From: Edaphochlamys debaryana | Taxonomy: Eukaryota > Chlorophyta > Chlorophyceae > Chlamydomonadales | Length of the DNA stretch: 64,000 bases | Assembly (NCBI GenBank): GCA_016858145.1 | Contig: JAEHOE010000001.1 | Location: forward strand, 1,178,001-1,242,000 | Direction of reading: 5' to 3' | Program-made: the position numbers and the translations under genes | Shown here: one piece after another, positions 12,201 to 24,977 of the stretch | How the letters are laid out: each line of letters begins with the position of its first letter | Numbering within the stretch: the stretch's first letter is position 1 | Notes under the pieces: generated by a model | The model's database searches: none | What the model was told of the DNA's origin: nothing | Seen by the model: only the letters and a program-made list of their open reading frames with translations

Positions 12201-15200
12201 CCCTCATGTCATCCTGCCGCCGCCCGGCTCACAAGCAGTTTGCGGTTGGGGCCCTCGCAGGGATGATCATCCTGTACTCGTCCTTCCTCATTGACGTGCA
12301 AGGCAGCTACCAGTCGGGCTACACGCAGCTGCAGGTGCGTGCGGGGCATGTGCAACAGGTGGCGTGAGTCTCTGAGCCTACTTGTCCTGGAGCAGTCACC
12401 TGCCTCCTGCCTCTCCCCACCCCCCTCGCTGCCCCGCAGACCGCCAAGAAGCAGTCGCCCGGGCCGCTGGAGCGCTTCGCCATCTTCAGCCGCGAGCAGG
12501 AGCACACACAGAAGGTCAGCGGCGCCAACGGCCAGGGCGCCGTGGATCTGGTGTCGTACGTCGAGTTCCAGCGGAACCAGTGAGCGCTGAGGGCTGGGAG
12601 GGGAGGAACGGGTTAACTGGATGGCATGCTGACAGCCCGCCGAGCTTGCATGCTTCACGGCCCTCAGCTTCCATGGCCCTTACCTCAGGGCTTGCTTTCT
12701 CACGTCCCGCCCCCCGCCGCCCCCGCCCCCAGTCGCCTGGTGGTCAAGGCCCACCGCGAGGCGCTCATGGCCATGCGCTCCTTCTGGGGCCTGCTGCTGC
12801 ACACCAACGTCAACTTCAACCAACTCAGCCGCGCGCTGCACAGGATCGAGGTGCGCGCTTAATTTCCTCACTTTCCTCTCTGGCGTATTCTTCAGCGGCC
12901 CTAGCTCCCGAGCTCCTATCTTGGCTGCTTGCCCTCCTCCCCACTTACCCGTCAGCCCTCCCAAACGCTCCCTCGTGCCGTGCCCCGCCCTCCACAGATC
13001 AGCGTTAAGGCCGCGGAGCGCGCCTACCGCATGGTGCTGTCACGGCACTCGAGCAACGCACGGCTCGTACGGCTGTACGGCAGGTTCCTGGAGACGGTCA
13101 AGTTCGACCCGTGGGCCGCCTCCAAGTGGTACACGGAGGCTGACCGCCTGGAGGAGGAGGCGGAGCACACCAAGGAGGCGCTGCAGCTGGGCGGGGCGGA
13201 CATGGTCCTGCCCTCAGGTGCGAGCTATCCCAGCCTGGCCCCCTTACAATACCTATCACCCGGCCCGCTCCCATGCACTGCTGCCACCCTTTGGCGGTGG
13301 CTTAGGCAACCCTTGCAGTACGAGGCCTTCCCTCTAACCTGCGTGTCTTCACCTGCTGTAGGCGAACGTGCCGCGAACGAGATGGAGGGCGTGGCCATCA
13401 TCTGCGTCAACGCGCAGAGCATCATCCAGGTCGCCACGCCCGAGGCGCACGCGCTGCTGGGCTACGGCAAGAACGAGCTCAAGGGCAAGGACCTGAGCTG
13501 CATCATGCCGCCGCCCTTCGGCGACCGCCACTCGGCCTACGTGCGCAACTACATCCAGACGGGTGGGGCGTGCTCGGGCTGGGGTCAGCCTTTCAGGCTG
13601 TGTGGTCCGAGGGCGAGCGAGGGCAGTGTCGCTGAGGGCGTGGAACTCTGCTGGCGGCGGGCGCCGAGGCCTGACCAGCCTCGTACCCAACAACCCCAAA
13701 CCCGTGTCCCGCAGGCGTGGGCAGCGTGCTAGGCAAGCACAACCAGTTCGCGGTGCTGACCAAGAACGGCTCAGTGATGCCGGTGCGGCTGACCGTGAGC
13801 AAGGTCTCCGGCCTCAACGAGGACAGCGTCTTCATGGTGCGTCCGTGGGAGGGCGGGTGGGCGGCAGCTACCGTACCGTACCGTACCACACGCCGTGCGC
13901 CTGGCCCTCGTACAATCAGCCTCTTGTTCGTTCTGGGAATCCTCTCTGCGCCTCCACTCAACCTCCTCCGCTCGGCTGCCCTGCCGGCCCTGCTCCTCCT
14001 CCGCCTCCGCCTCGCAGGGTGTGCTGGAGCAGCTGCCCTCCTCCCCGGACGAGGGCCGCTGCTGGGTGCTTGGCAACGGCGTGGTGGTGGCGGCGGAGCC
14101 CTCCTGGCTGGACTGGCTGGGCTACGTTCAGGAGGACGTGGCGGGGATGCAGGTGGAGGACCTCCTGGCGGGAGAAGACCACAAGGAGAACGTCAAGGCG
14201 TGAGTGGGGACGGCACGGGCAGGGTGCGCCACTCGGCCTGAACCGACGTTCCTTGGCCAACGGGCCTTTCAGCCCTCATGGGCGCAAGTGCTGGTGCTCG
14301 CATGACACAGCAAGCCGCGAAAGCAGGACTCATAGTAAGCCCCTCGCACTGCCCCGGCCTGGTAAACCCTCAGGGCCGTGGCGGCCTTTGCCAGCACGCT
14401 CCGCCCCGCCACGACTGCGACCAAGCCACAGCGCACGCACCGCCGCTCCTCCATGACATCCACCGCGGGGGCGGACATCATGGCCGCCCTCACCACCGGC
14501 CGCCGCAAGGGCTCCTACACAAGCCCCAACGGGGCCGACGTGAGCCACCACCACCGCAGCGCGGCGCAGGTCAGCGTGGAGGCGCCGCCCATGGCGCCCA
14601 TCGTGCTGCACCGGGCCATGTGGCGCCACAAGTACAGGTGGGGCTGTTGCAGGAGGCAGGTTTTGTGGGGCAGGGGGCTTGGGCTAGCTGGTGAGGGCCG
14701 AGAGTGGGCCGGGAGGACGGTTGGCACTAAGCCAGGCTTGCAAGGAGGCTTGGGGTTTGGCGCGGCTGGCCGACTTGCTGAACCTCCTGGCTTGCTCTCC
14801 CGCAGTGACCCCGTCAAGCTCGACACCTTCATCCAGCCTGGCGGTGAGTGTGCGCCCTGTGACGGTGCCCACGCGCTGCAGCAAAAGGCCCCGGATCAGT
14901 GGTGATCTGTCAAACTGCCAGCACAGGGCACTCTCTGCCAGGGCCTCCACTGCAACCCCTCCCTCTCCTCCATCCAGCCTCAACCACTGCAACCCCTACC
15001 CCTCCTCCCACTCCCACAGTGTTTGGTTCCGTCAAGGTCCACTCCGTGGTGGTGCGCCGCTGCGTGTCCCCCGGCATGGGCCTGGCACCCTTCGGCAGCG
15101 CCTCGCCGCTCGGCGGCCCCGGCCTCTTCTCCTCGCCGCTGCCGGGCATGCACCGCGCCCCCAGCCCCTACTGCGACATGATGCTGGTGGCCGACAACCG

Positions 15201-18200
15201 GTGCGCCGCAAACACGGGGGACACTTCGAGTCGTGCAGAGCTCTCTCCTCAAGGCACTGAGGGCTTCGCTAGGGCTTCGCAGCCGTCAGCAGGAGCAGGC
15301 GCCTGCGGGGGGCGAGCTCGAGGGGCACAAGTTGGCATCATCTGCTGACCGCCTGTCTTGTTGCTGGGCCCGTGCCGACGCAGGGGCCGCATCCTGCACG
15401 TGACTGCGGCGCTGGCGGCGGCGCTGGGCCGCACACCGGACACCCTCCGCGCGGGAGGCCTGGACATGATCATTCCTGAGCCCGTCACGCAGCTCCACGG
15501 TCCCTGGATCCAGGTGCGCAGGCTTGCCTGATTGCCTCTTGCGACGCTCCCACAGTCCTAGCTGCCTGATGCATCGCGCTTGGCAGCCTGCTCCAATGCG
15601 CTGTGCCATGCGCGCGTCAACCGCCAGCCCCTCGGCCCCCGCTGCTGCTCCTCCCCGCAGGAGCTGGGCAACCCGCAGTCCACGGAGCACTCGCTCATGG
15701 GCGCCCCGCCGCCCTTCAGCTGCCGCTCCGGCGTGCCTGTGTACCTGTCGGCCCTGGGCGGGGACCAGGGCCTCATCGTCAAGCCCTTCAAGCTGGAGGT
15801 CAAGCAGCGCCTGGCTCAGGGGGGCAGCTCCAAGGTCCACATCGTCGCCCTCAACCCCCTCACCGACGACCAAGTGAGGACTAGGGCTGGTAGCACGGGG
15901 TGGACGGACCGGCGGGCCCTGGGACCAGAGGGAGCCGGCACCCTGCATGCAGCCGTACCTGCGGGGTTCGTTGCAGCCCTGTGTTGTTGAAGCGCCTGCC
16001 AGCCTGTCACATGGGAGGAGGCGCGAAGCAGGAGCTGAGTAGCAGCTGAACTGTAGGCCTCCGCCCCGCTTCCCTTTCGTTCACGCCCTGCAGGCCCAGG
16101 CCCACCAGCGCCTGCGGCTGACGCTGGACCTGACGGGCAACATCCTCACGGCCGACGCCGCCACCCCCCCGGAGCTCTTTGGCGCCGACCCGCGGGGCTT
16201 CATCGGCCAGTCCATCGCGGAGCTGGTGGACCTGTTCAAGGCGGACACGCGGGAGGAGGCCAGCCTGGGCGCCGGCGGCAAGGCGGGAGGCAAGGGCGGC
16301 GACGGGGACGTGCTGGAGCAGGCCGGGGGCGTGCTGGCGGCCTCTGGTGCTCGGCGCATCACTCGGGCGCTTCTCGAGCTGGCCAGGAGGTGAGCTCATG
16401 AACAGGTCTCACCATAGTAGTACGAGTCGTGGGGTGCCTGCATGGACGGCGGGGCAGGACTGAGCAGGTGCTCCCCGCGCTTGTCCGTGCACACGCAGGT
16501 CGTCCGAGAACCCCGACAGCTCCTGGCGTGTGGGCGTCACGATGCCGCCGGACGACGAGGCCCAGAGGGAGCTGGCCGCGCTGTCCCTGTTGCTGGGCCC
16601 CCAGGACGTGGCCGCAGCTGCGCAGCTCATGGGTGCGCGGACCGTCCCGGCGGTGATGCGGGTGCGGCTGGTGCGCAAAACCGCCAAGCCGCGCGCAGAC
16701 TCGGAGGCGTACGTGGCAGCGGACTCTGGCCCCGGCGGCGGCCCCTCGGCCCGCTCTGGTGGCAGCCTGTGGTCTCCCGTCAGCCCACACGCCTCATCGA
16801 GGTACATGTCCAGGACCGCCACAACGGCTGCCGGGGCCGGAGGGGTGGACTGGGCCCTGCCCCACACGGCCAGCCAGGGCAACATCACTGCGCGCCCTGT
16901 GGCGGAGGCCACGGAGCCCCCGGGCGAGGGCACCATCCTCGACGCCGCTGACTTGGAGACGCTTGACGAGCTGGGTGAGAGCTGCCGGAGGCTTGCAACC
17001 CCTTCGGTTGAGCTTAACCCGCCACACTCCCTGCTTCACCTTGGGCACAAGCGCCACCCCGCGCACTGCTGACCCCAACCCTTTCCCTGTCGCCACGCAG
17101 TTTCTGGTGCTTCGGCCGCCGATCTCAAGTCCAAGCAGTCCTCCGCGGCGCTGAGCGCAACGCCCACGCCGCCCGCCGCCTCAGCCTCAGCCTCCGCAGC
17201 CAGCCTGGCGGCCCGCGTGCAGGCCATGCCCGACCGCAACTCTTCGTCCCGCGACGCCGGCCGCATTACCTCCCTGCGGGCCGCGTCCCTGGCGCCCAGC
17301 CGTGCCGGCTCGCAGACCGGCAGCCGGCTGCAGCTCTCCTCTCCCGCCCCAGTCGTGGCCCCGCCGCCCCCGCCGTCACCGCCCAAGGACGTCGCCTCCC
17401 CGGCGCGCCAGCCCCTGCCGCCCCCGTCCAGGCACGGCGAGGTCGTCATGCCGCCACCGCCGCAGCTGCAGCTCACCCCCGCAGAGCCGCGCCCCTTGTC
17501 CCGCCAGGCGTCATCCCTCATGCTGGGTGGCCCCGGCGACGGCGCGGCGCGCCCGCCGCCCTCGCCCTCGCTTGTGTCCCGCTCGGCCATATCCAACACC
17601 ACCGCCAATACCCTGCGCCTGCCTGCGCCCGCGGGAGGCGGCGTGACCATCACCGAGGCGGCTGCGGCCGCCGGTGCCGCTGCCTTCTCCTCCAGCCTGG
17701 CCGCCAGCAGCCTGGTGGTGGAGGTGGAGCTGTGGCGCGCGGACACGCTGTCCGGGGTGCTCGAGGTGGACGACCGGGGCCGCATCATCCGGGCCGACAA
17801 CGCCGGCCCGCTCAACAGCGCTAGTGAGTTGGGCAGAAGCTTGGGGGCACTGTCCCGTCCCGTGTTCGTACAGGGGCCCTGCGCTGCGGAGTAAGGACGG
17901 GCGCTGCATGTTGCTGGCGGTAGCTCCAGGTCTTGTTTGCCTTGCCCTGACTCCCCTTGCCCTTGCCCTTGCCCTTGCCCTTGCCCTTGCCCTTGCCCAT
18001 TCTCAATCCCCAGGCCTGGTCCTGGGCACCCCCATGTCCTCTCTCCTGGGCAGCAACGTCACGGACGCGTTCCCGCTACTGCCTTCCGGCGGGGTCGAGT
18101 CGCTGCTGGATAACTCCCACGGGCCGGGGCCCGCGGTGCGCGGCGCGCTCAAGAAGCGCGGCAACAAGCACTCCAAGTTCGGGCTGCCCGTGGTGGTGCC

Positions 18201-21200
18201 CGGCCGCCACGCCAGCGACTGCTGCGGCCTGGACGTCCGCGTTCAGGCCGTGCGTCGCGCCGGGCCCCTAGGCTCCGCCTACCTCATCCTGCGCCCCAGC
18301 AAGCCCACCGTGGCCCAGCCAGGCTTCGCGCGCTGGCTGTTCGACAACGACAGCTCCGAGCTCATGCCTGCCATCGCCGCCCGCGCCACCGCGGGCGGAG
18401 TCGAAGGCGAGACGCGCCAGGTGGCTACGCTGACTGGCCTGCTTGCCGCAAACAAGGCAGCCAAGCTGCTTTCCGCCTTCTCGGCTAAGCTGACGTCCAA
18501 CTCACGCGCCGGGACCATGACTGGGCTTGCGTCTATGGAGCTGGCAGACAAGGTGGCTGAGGCCGCCAAAGCAGGCCGGAGCATCTCCGGCACCCCGGCG
18601 GACATAGACCGTGGGGGGTCCAAGCTGCTCACTACTGCGGACCTCAACTCGCCGCAAGCGCCCGCGTCGCCGTTCGCCACCGGCTCGCACCTGCAGGGCC
18701 CCGCGCCGCCGCCCGCCCCACCCATCCTCTCCCTGGACATGGCGGCGCCCCGCGCCACGCCTGCACGTGCGGCCACCGACACGGCTATCAAGCGGAACCC
18801 CTCGCGGCTCTCACAGCACGCCGCTGCGGTGGCGGTCACAGCGCCGGGCTTTGGCGATGGGCCCGAGGGGCGCAAGCAGAGCACGGACGTGGGGATGGTG
18901 CCCAGCGCCACCCTCGACTCGGCCTACCAGCGGGGGCTGTCGGACGAGGGCCTGGCGGTCGGCAAGCCCAAGGGCGGCGGCAAGGGTTCGGGCGACGGGT
19001 CCCTGTTCCTGCAGCAGCCGGGCGAGGTCGACGACTTTGGCGGGGTAAGCGTGCGTGGGATGGGAGGGCTCACGGGCTGGGTGGTAGGTGCAGAAGGAGA
19101 ACAGGCTGCTGGTCGAGTGTCTGGGCGTTGCTTGACGGTTACCGGCCTGCGCCTTACTTTCTATGCGATACTGATTGATGGCTGTGACGCTGCAGAAGGA
19201 CGGCGGCAAGGTGGACCCCGTGCGGAGCTGGGTCATGGGCAACGCGGTGGCAGCCGACCCCGTGGACGAAATGCCCCACTCCATCAGCGGCGGAGGCTCC
19301 CACAGCGGCCGGTCGAGCGACAGCGGCGAGGGAGACCGCCTCAGCGTCGACGTCGGAGAGTCCAGCGCTCCGGTAATAAGGGCACGGTTCTGCAGGGCAT
19401 GGGGCTTGCTCGCCGGAAGGCCTCTGACTCGTCACGCCGGGGCTTCTGCAGGCCAACTCCGACGGCCGTGGTGCGGACGAGATGGAGAGCGAGGCTGGCG
19501 CGACAATGGCCAACTACAGGTCAGCAGTTGGCGCCGCGCAGAAGGCAGTATACATAGCATATCGGCCATGACTGTCCCCCGTCCTTGCATGGGCTGACTG
19601 GTTACCGCTGCCCCGCCCCCTTGCTCTTTTCCTTCACAGTGTGGGCAAGCGATTTAAGAAGCTTTTCAAGATTCTCACCAGCCCCATGGTATGCTCGGTA
19701 GTGGTGGTGGTGGGGCGGGGTGCTGTGAGCTGCGATACCGGTACTATGAATGCGCTGCCCCTATGCCCCAGGTCCAGATGTCAGCTTTCCCACGCCCATG
19801 CCCCTCCCCCCCCCACACCCCTTCCGCCCCCCAGGCTCAGCAGCCCGCCCGTTCGCTGCGCATTCACGTGCTGGTGCTCGTGGCCATCCTCATGATCGCC
19901 CACGTGGTGGCATTCGTACTGCTGGACCGCAAGCTGGACCAACAGATTGACGCCCTGCGCGACCTCGTCAGCGTGTGTGAGAAGTACAGCATGCATGTCG
20001 TCCGGGTGCATGTGCCAGAGGGCGGGGGCACTACGGGTCCTTGGCTTCAATTGGCCCATGGCGCACCAGCCATCACCCCCTTACCTCTGCTTGCTTACCT
20101 TATCATCTGACCCACTCGCCCACCTCCTGACCTCCACAGCCGATGCCTGCCGGCGCGTGCACGAGGTCTCCATCAACAGTCGGCTGCTGGACACGCTGTA
20201 CTCGGGCAACAGCTACGTTGAGGGGCTGCCGCAGTACGGCGAACCTGTAGAGGATGCAATTGCGAGTACGTTCGAGGACATAGCTGACGTCATGGCCTCC
20301 CTCAAGGAGCTGCACCACGGAGTGTATCTGGGCTTCCGGACCAAGCGCCGCATCCCCGTCGACTTTGGGCTGCGAGTGAGTGCGCTGGGGGAAAGGAGAC
20401 ACGGGAGACGAGCTACGCGAAAAGCAGGCCAGCAAGTGCAACAAGTGCACTGGCGAGCAACTACCCGCAAGTCTGCTCTTGCGAGTGCGCTGGGGGGGGG
20501 AAGGGGGGAGAGACGTGGTTCCGTCTGTCGCGTATAGCCAAAACGTGCAGCTCAAAGCACTAGCCCCCGCCCTGTACAACTCAGCATTCCGCACTCGTGC
20601 GGGGAGAGTCTCTGCCATGGGGTGCAGGGGACAGAAGAGAACACTTGGCGTGGTAATGGGTGCAGGGGATCTCGTACACGCCTGCCGCAGCATGCAGCTC
20701 CCTCTCCTAGTTCGAGCCGGAAGAGGCCTAAAGCGCCGATTGCAAAGCAATGCTGTGGATTGCTAGCTGTCTGCTGGGCGGTCTAGTCACCGAACGAGGC
20801 CTCCGCGAGACGGGTCGCAGGATGGCCCAGTCGCGGCCTCGCGGTGCTAAGAGCGGTCATGGCTGGAGCTCGTTTGGACATGATGCGCCTGGTGTCGAGA
20901 CCGCGACCACTTCACTTTGCGGTTTGCGATTTTCGCCAAATTCCGACACGATTCACGCGCGACACCGACTTGCTGCCTCTCTGTCGCGAGCCCATCGTCA
21001 GCACTGACATGCGCCCCTCGTCCCTTCTCCTTGCGCAGTCCATTTGGGACAACCCGGACTTGAATATGACAATTTACTACGACGCCCCGACTATCAACGG
21101 AACCACGCCGGAGCCCACCTACCAGATGCTCGGCCTCTGGGACGCCGGTAACCTCTACTTGACGAAAACTCTGGATTTGTTCAACAACGGGCCGACGCTT

Positions 21201-24200
21201 GTTGCAGGCGGCTGGAACTTCAGCGAGTGGTCGACAATCAAATTCGTCTATGTAGGTTTGGTTGAGTTACCAAAAGTAGCCCGCAATCTCCTGTTCATAA
21301 GACATACTATTCAAGGCGCTGGTTGAGCGTGTCGGCGCAGCGAGGTTTTACTTTCCCCGCGCTTACTTTCCCCGCGCAACGACCGACGACCGATAACCGG
21401 TGCTCCTCTGCAGGCCAACGGCGTGCCCGTCATCTTCCCCGCCTACCTGGACACGCTGGACGCGCTGGTGCAGATGACGGTGGCGGAGAGCGAGTCCATC
21501 TACACGCTGCAGCTCATCATCCTGTGCCTCGAGGGCGGCTTCCTCTGCCTCGCGGCCTGCATTTACATGTGGATCGTCGCAAGCTCGGTAAGCACTGGCA
21601 TACAGTAGTACTGCCTGTGTTGCTTGCTGTCACGGCCATCCCAACGCCGTGCTGCTGCAGTGTGCTGCAGACCCCGTCCAGCGTCTTGCGCACAAGCCAG
21701 CATTCCTCCTTACTCGGGCCCTGCCTGCCCCCTTGCTCCCTGCCCACAGTTCGCTCGCAAGCGGCACAGTCTCTACAACGTTTTCGTGCAAGTGCCGCTC
21801 GGCGTCACGCGCGGACTGGCCAACATGTCCCTCCAGGTGAGCCGGGGGCAGGCACGGCACGCAAGGGGCTTCGTGCGCTCCCCGCTTCGTGCCACCACCT
21901 CAATCCAAACCCCTCCGCCGTCGAACCTATCTTCGCCTTGTGCCCCTTGCCCCGCAGCTGGAGCCAGGCGAGGAGGAGGACGAGGACGAGGCCGCCATGC
22001 CCGGAGCCGATGCCATTGGCGGCCAGAACCTGGAGGACGCCGCGCCCCCCGAGCCCACCACCCCGGCCGCCACCGGCAAGTCAATCACCATCGGCCTGCC
22101 CCCGGACAAAAGGACCGCCAGCGACAAGGGCCGGCGCATCGGTGGTCTGGCTTTTGCGAGCATGGGCAAGGGTGGCAAGGGCGGCGGCGGTGCCTCCTTC
22201 GACCACGGCGACAGCCATGGTGACAACCACGCCCAGCAGAAGGAGGCGGGCAACACGAGCGGCTCAAAGATGAAGGTGGCGGTGCAGGGCGCGCTGTCCT
22301 CCATCGCCTTCTGGCGCCGGACCTCCAAGGTGCGCGGGGCTGTGCACGTCGGAAGGAGTCCAGGCTGCTGCTCCACGCGCTGACGGGCCTTTGCACAGGC
22401 AAGCAGCGGAAGTGAGGAACCCCATCCCCCACCCCTCCATCCCCCAACCCCAAACCCAACCAGGTGGCGCCCGAGCAGCAGCTTGGCGGCAAGACCAGGC
22501 GGCGCCTCGTCCCCTCGCGGCGCCTGGCCTACCTGCTGGTAGCGCCCTTCCTGCTGTGGGGCCTCATCATCGTGGTCATCAACCTCATCGGCTACACCAA
22601 GCTCGTCTCCCTCAGCGCGCCCATCGCCACGCTCAACGTGGTCGACGTGTTCATGGTGTAAGTGGGCGCACAGGCCGTACGTGCCGGTACTGGTGTCCAG
22701 GGGAGCCCGCAGGCGTGTTGCAGATATGCAGGCGGTTAAGCATCCTGAGACGAGCTGCTTACGTACCACTTGGGACACTTGCATTGGCTCCGCGCTGGCT
22801 GGGGGTCCCCACGGTTCTCCTGTCCTGCTCCCTGCCCACCCCCTCCGCGTCTCCTCCGCCCTCCCGCAGTCGCTTCCACCGCATCCTCTACTACTCCATG
22901 GAGGTGGCGTCTGCGCTGAGCTTCGCGGCGGTCGAGCACTTCAAGCCGTTCCTGCGGCACGAGACAGAGATGTGGAAAACGCAGTACACGGTCATGCTGT
23001 TCGGATCAGAGGTGGGCTGTGGGCTGTTGGGAGGCGGGCGGGAGATGGTCGGGTAATCCCATACAAAACCCGCCACGTCTTGGCAGGTACCCTCTAAGTC
23101 TGGACACAACCTGTCCGCCAAGCGAGGATGCCCTGGTCACGGGTAGTCGTTGATCTGCGCCCGGACACCCAACGTACGCGCGTCACCCTCACACTGCTCC
23201 ACACCCTTCCCACTATGCGCGCCCCTGCCTCCCGCAGTTCGTACCCGACGCAAACAGCCCGCACTTCCGCCTGGCCAAGACAGGCATCGTGTTTGGCGGC
23301 GAGGACCGGCCCTCCACGCTGCTGTACCACACCAACGACTGCATGTGTATCGACCAGGAGGACTGCCAGCCGGAGGACAGCTCCTACTACCAGGTGCGTG
23401 CGTCCGCCTTGTGTCCGTCCCCGCTCTGCCAGCAAAGTTCGCTCCCCAGAGCGCGCACTCCAGCCCGTGGCCACCGGTCTGGCTAGCTAGCAGCAGCGGG
23501 CCCGCCACCACAGCCCCGCGCTGAACCGCCCCCGCGCTCCTCTGCCCCCTGCCCCGCCACTTCGACCACCGCGCAGGCCACGCGCAACGGCCTCGACGTC
23601 CTGATCAAGCACCAGGCCACGGCCCTGGACTCGCTGCTGGCGCAGCCGCCCGAGGGCAGCGGCCTCAACAGCAGCGAGTGGAAGTTCCTGTGGTCAACCG
23701 GGCAGACCGACGTGGAGGGCGCCCTGGTGAGCCCGGCTTGCGTACGGCGCACTGGCCACGATGCCTGGGGCCTGAGCTGGCTGTGGGGAGCAGGGGTGCG
23801 GGCGTGGGCTTGGTTGGGGGCGTCGGCTTGCGTGGGTAGAGGTGCCTGCTTCGAGCTGCACGGCGAGAGGCGCAACAGGCACGGATGACGCTGGCTGAGG
23901 GTTCTAGTGTGTTCTTCTCAAACGATGTGGTAACGCTTAACTGCGCAGAATCAACTCAAGCACCTCTACTTCGATGACGTCCAGTCAGCTTACAAGTGAG
24001 TTGCTCAGCACTCACACGGACTGTTCTTGAGGGAGCTTCCTCGGCTGGCTGCCGTCCTGGCTGAGGCGTGGCCGGTTGCGTTGCCTTAGTAATCCTGCCA
24101 GCCGGCCCCTACGCCACCCTCTGCACGCAAACCGCCTGCCTCCTGTTGCATTGCATCACATGTTACCGATGCCCTCGTGTTCCGCACCTCCACACCCCAG

Positions 24201-24977
24201 GCGTGTCCAAGTTCAGCAGGTGGCGCTTTTCGCGATTGCCTGGGTTTGGGCGCTCCTCTTCCTGGTCCTCCAGGTGCGTGCGGCCACCGGGGACCGGATC
24301 AGGCCATTCGTGCCCGGGGTGACAAGGGGTGGGCCAGAAATACGGTCTGGGTCACATCGTGACTGGCTGTGATAATGCAAGCAAGCTATCGTGACATCAA
24401 TCAACCGCTGTAACCCAAGCCGCCCAAGCGTGCTGAGCGCCAGGTCTGCCAGCCCAGCCACGCACCCCGCCCGCCCGGCTCATCCTCCTCCCCACTGCAC
24501 CTCCCTTCACCCCTCCCTCGCACCCCTCCCTTGTTCCCTGTCTCAGGTGCGCCCGCTGCTGCGGCGTGCGTCCAATGAGATGCGGCGCATCGCCGAGCTG
24601 CTCAGCCAGCTGCCGTCCGAGGTGGATGTGGAGGGCCTGGTCATGGCCGTGGTACTGGGCGAGCGGGCGACGGGCCCGCCCCACGCCGCCCCCATTGTGG
24701 GCAACAAGAGTCTGCGCGTCGGTGGGTGGCGTGGAAGGTCAAGGGAAGACGGGCGTGGCAAAAGCCCCCTAGCGCCGCAGGGCAGTCTAAGCTGCGTGTG
24801 GAATTCTGCAGGCATGCTGCAGCGCTAGTGTGGAAGCGGCTCACCCTTCAATGCAGACTTACACCAACCCCCACGTGCCCGCCCGGTGCCCTCCCTGGAG
24901 GCCGCCCGCTTGACTCCAGTTCCCGCCCCCCTCCTGCTGCAGGGCGCATGTCTGATAACGCAATGAAACGGAAGTAG
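6298..24977 (+). CDS. TmcB-like giant multi-pass membrane protein with PAS domains (45 exons, 2721 aa)
   Basis: Exons: 6298-6399, 9210-9278, 9690-9757, 9862-9913, 10147-10305, 10584-10689, 10785-10877, 11023-11030, 11141-11226, 11323-11413, 11510-11757, 11932-12116, 12261-12334, 12440-12579, 12733-12850, 12998-13217, 13362-13562, 13715-13836, 14018-14199, 14374-14637, 14806-14843, 15020-15200, 15384-15513, 15661-15873, 16094-16389, 16499-16974, 17101-17823, 18014-19044, 19196-19372, 19452-19519, 19640-19688, 19835-19976, 20140-20375, 21039-21251, 21414-21587, 21750-21836, 21958-22329, 22464-22657, 22870-23011, 23238-23393, 23577-23726, 23949-23995, 24201-24273, 24547-24721, 24943-24977. Every phase closes. 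Residues 1-410: many membrane helices, opening with the family block GLFG/LYTVSKEK then FRLFLDFLQLWLLVVNPAYG. PAS-like domains lie near 607-714, 715-775, 876-980, 1051-1148 and 1520-1620. A low-complexity region follows. Further membrane helices lie near 1995-2020, 2215-2240, 2415-2445 and 2630-2652. This is the Dictyostelium TmcB-related family of volvocines. Role is probably sensory at a membrane (inference). No cyclase or kinase domain is seen. The start may be Met at 6298 or 6304. Confidence 0.88.
6815..7168 (+). pseudogene. Broken coding-like remnant inside intron 1 of the tmcB-like gene
   Basis: On the + strand one frame encodes DNDTLNVVNQAASAAIVQEI, followed by helical sequence. About 140 bp later a different frame reads VNFPRPQAYPKGMSNAEAAT before a stop at about 7168. 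Composition looks coding, but a frame break separates the parts. It abuts the antisense retroelement fragment, so it may be another piece of mobile DNA. I do not recognise either part. Confidence 0.3.
7199..8608 (-). mobile_element. Retroelement fragment: long open frame with C-terminal zinc-binding motif, antisense in intron 1
   Basis: An open frame of about 469 codons runs on the minus strand with no ATG at its start (GTG), ending at 7199. It holds a motif of the reverse-transcriptase zinc-binding type: CPCG, 11 residues later HHFWSC, preceded by NGFAGFGMHAADIA. This arrangement is familiar from the ends of algal non-LTR/retrotransposon polyproteins. No reverse-transcriptase catalytic YxDD block is present, so this is a 5'-truncated copy. 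The frame is intact, which suggests a fairly recent insertion. It sits in the 2810-bp first intron of the tmcB-like gene, opposite to transcription. Element class is uncertain (LINE-like or DIRS/Kangaroo-like). Confidence 0.6.
8775..9070. repeat. Imperfect tandem duplication with AT-rich cores, about 193-bp spacing
   Basis: Two diverged copies (about 8775-8872 and 8968-9070) share gcaggccat-gctgctat, an AT-rich core, agagcaacca/aaagcaacca and gacggtcg. They are joined by C-rich sequence. The copies lie just upstream of the antisense retroelement frame and may be part of its 5' region. Confidence 0.5.
17945..18000 (+). repeat. (CTTGCC)n microsatellite in an intron of the tmcB-like gene
   Basis: A hexamer array (cttgcc, near-perfect) fills the intron just before the acceptor at 18013 and so also serves as its pyrimidine-rich tract. 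Confidence 0.8.

Noticed and set aside
17674..19557. 627-codon + strand frame running through an intron of the tmcB-like gene
   Set aside because: Part of it is the true exon 18014-19044, but it starts in a wrong frame and reads through the CTTGCC intron repeat. The spliced model explains the coding part better.
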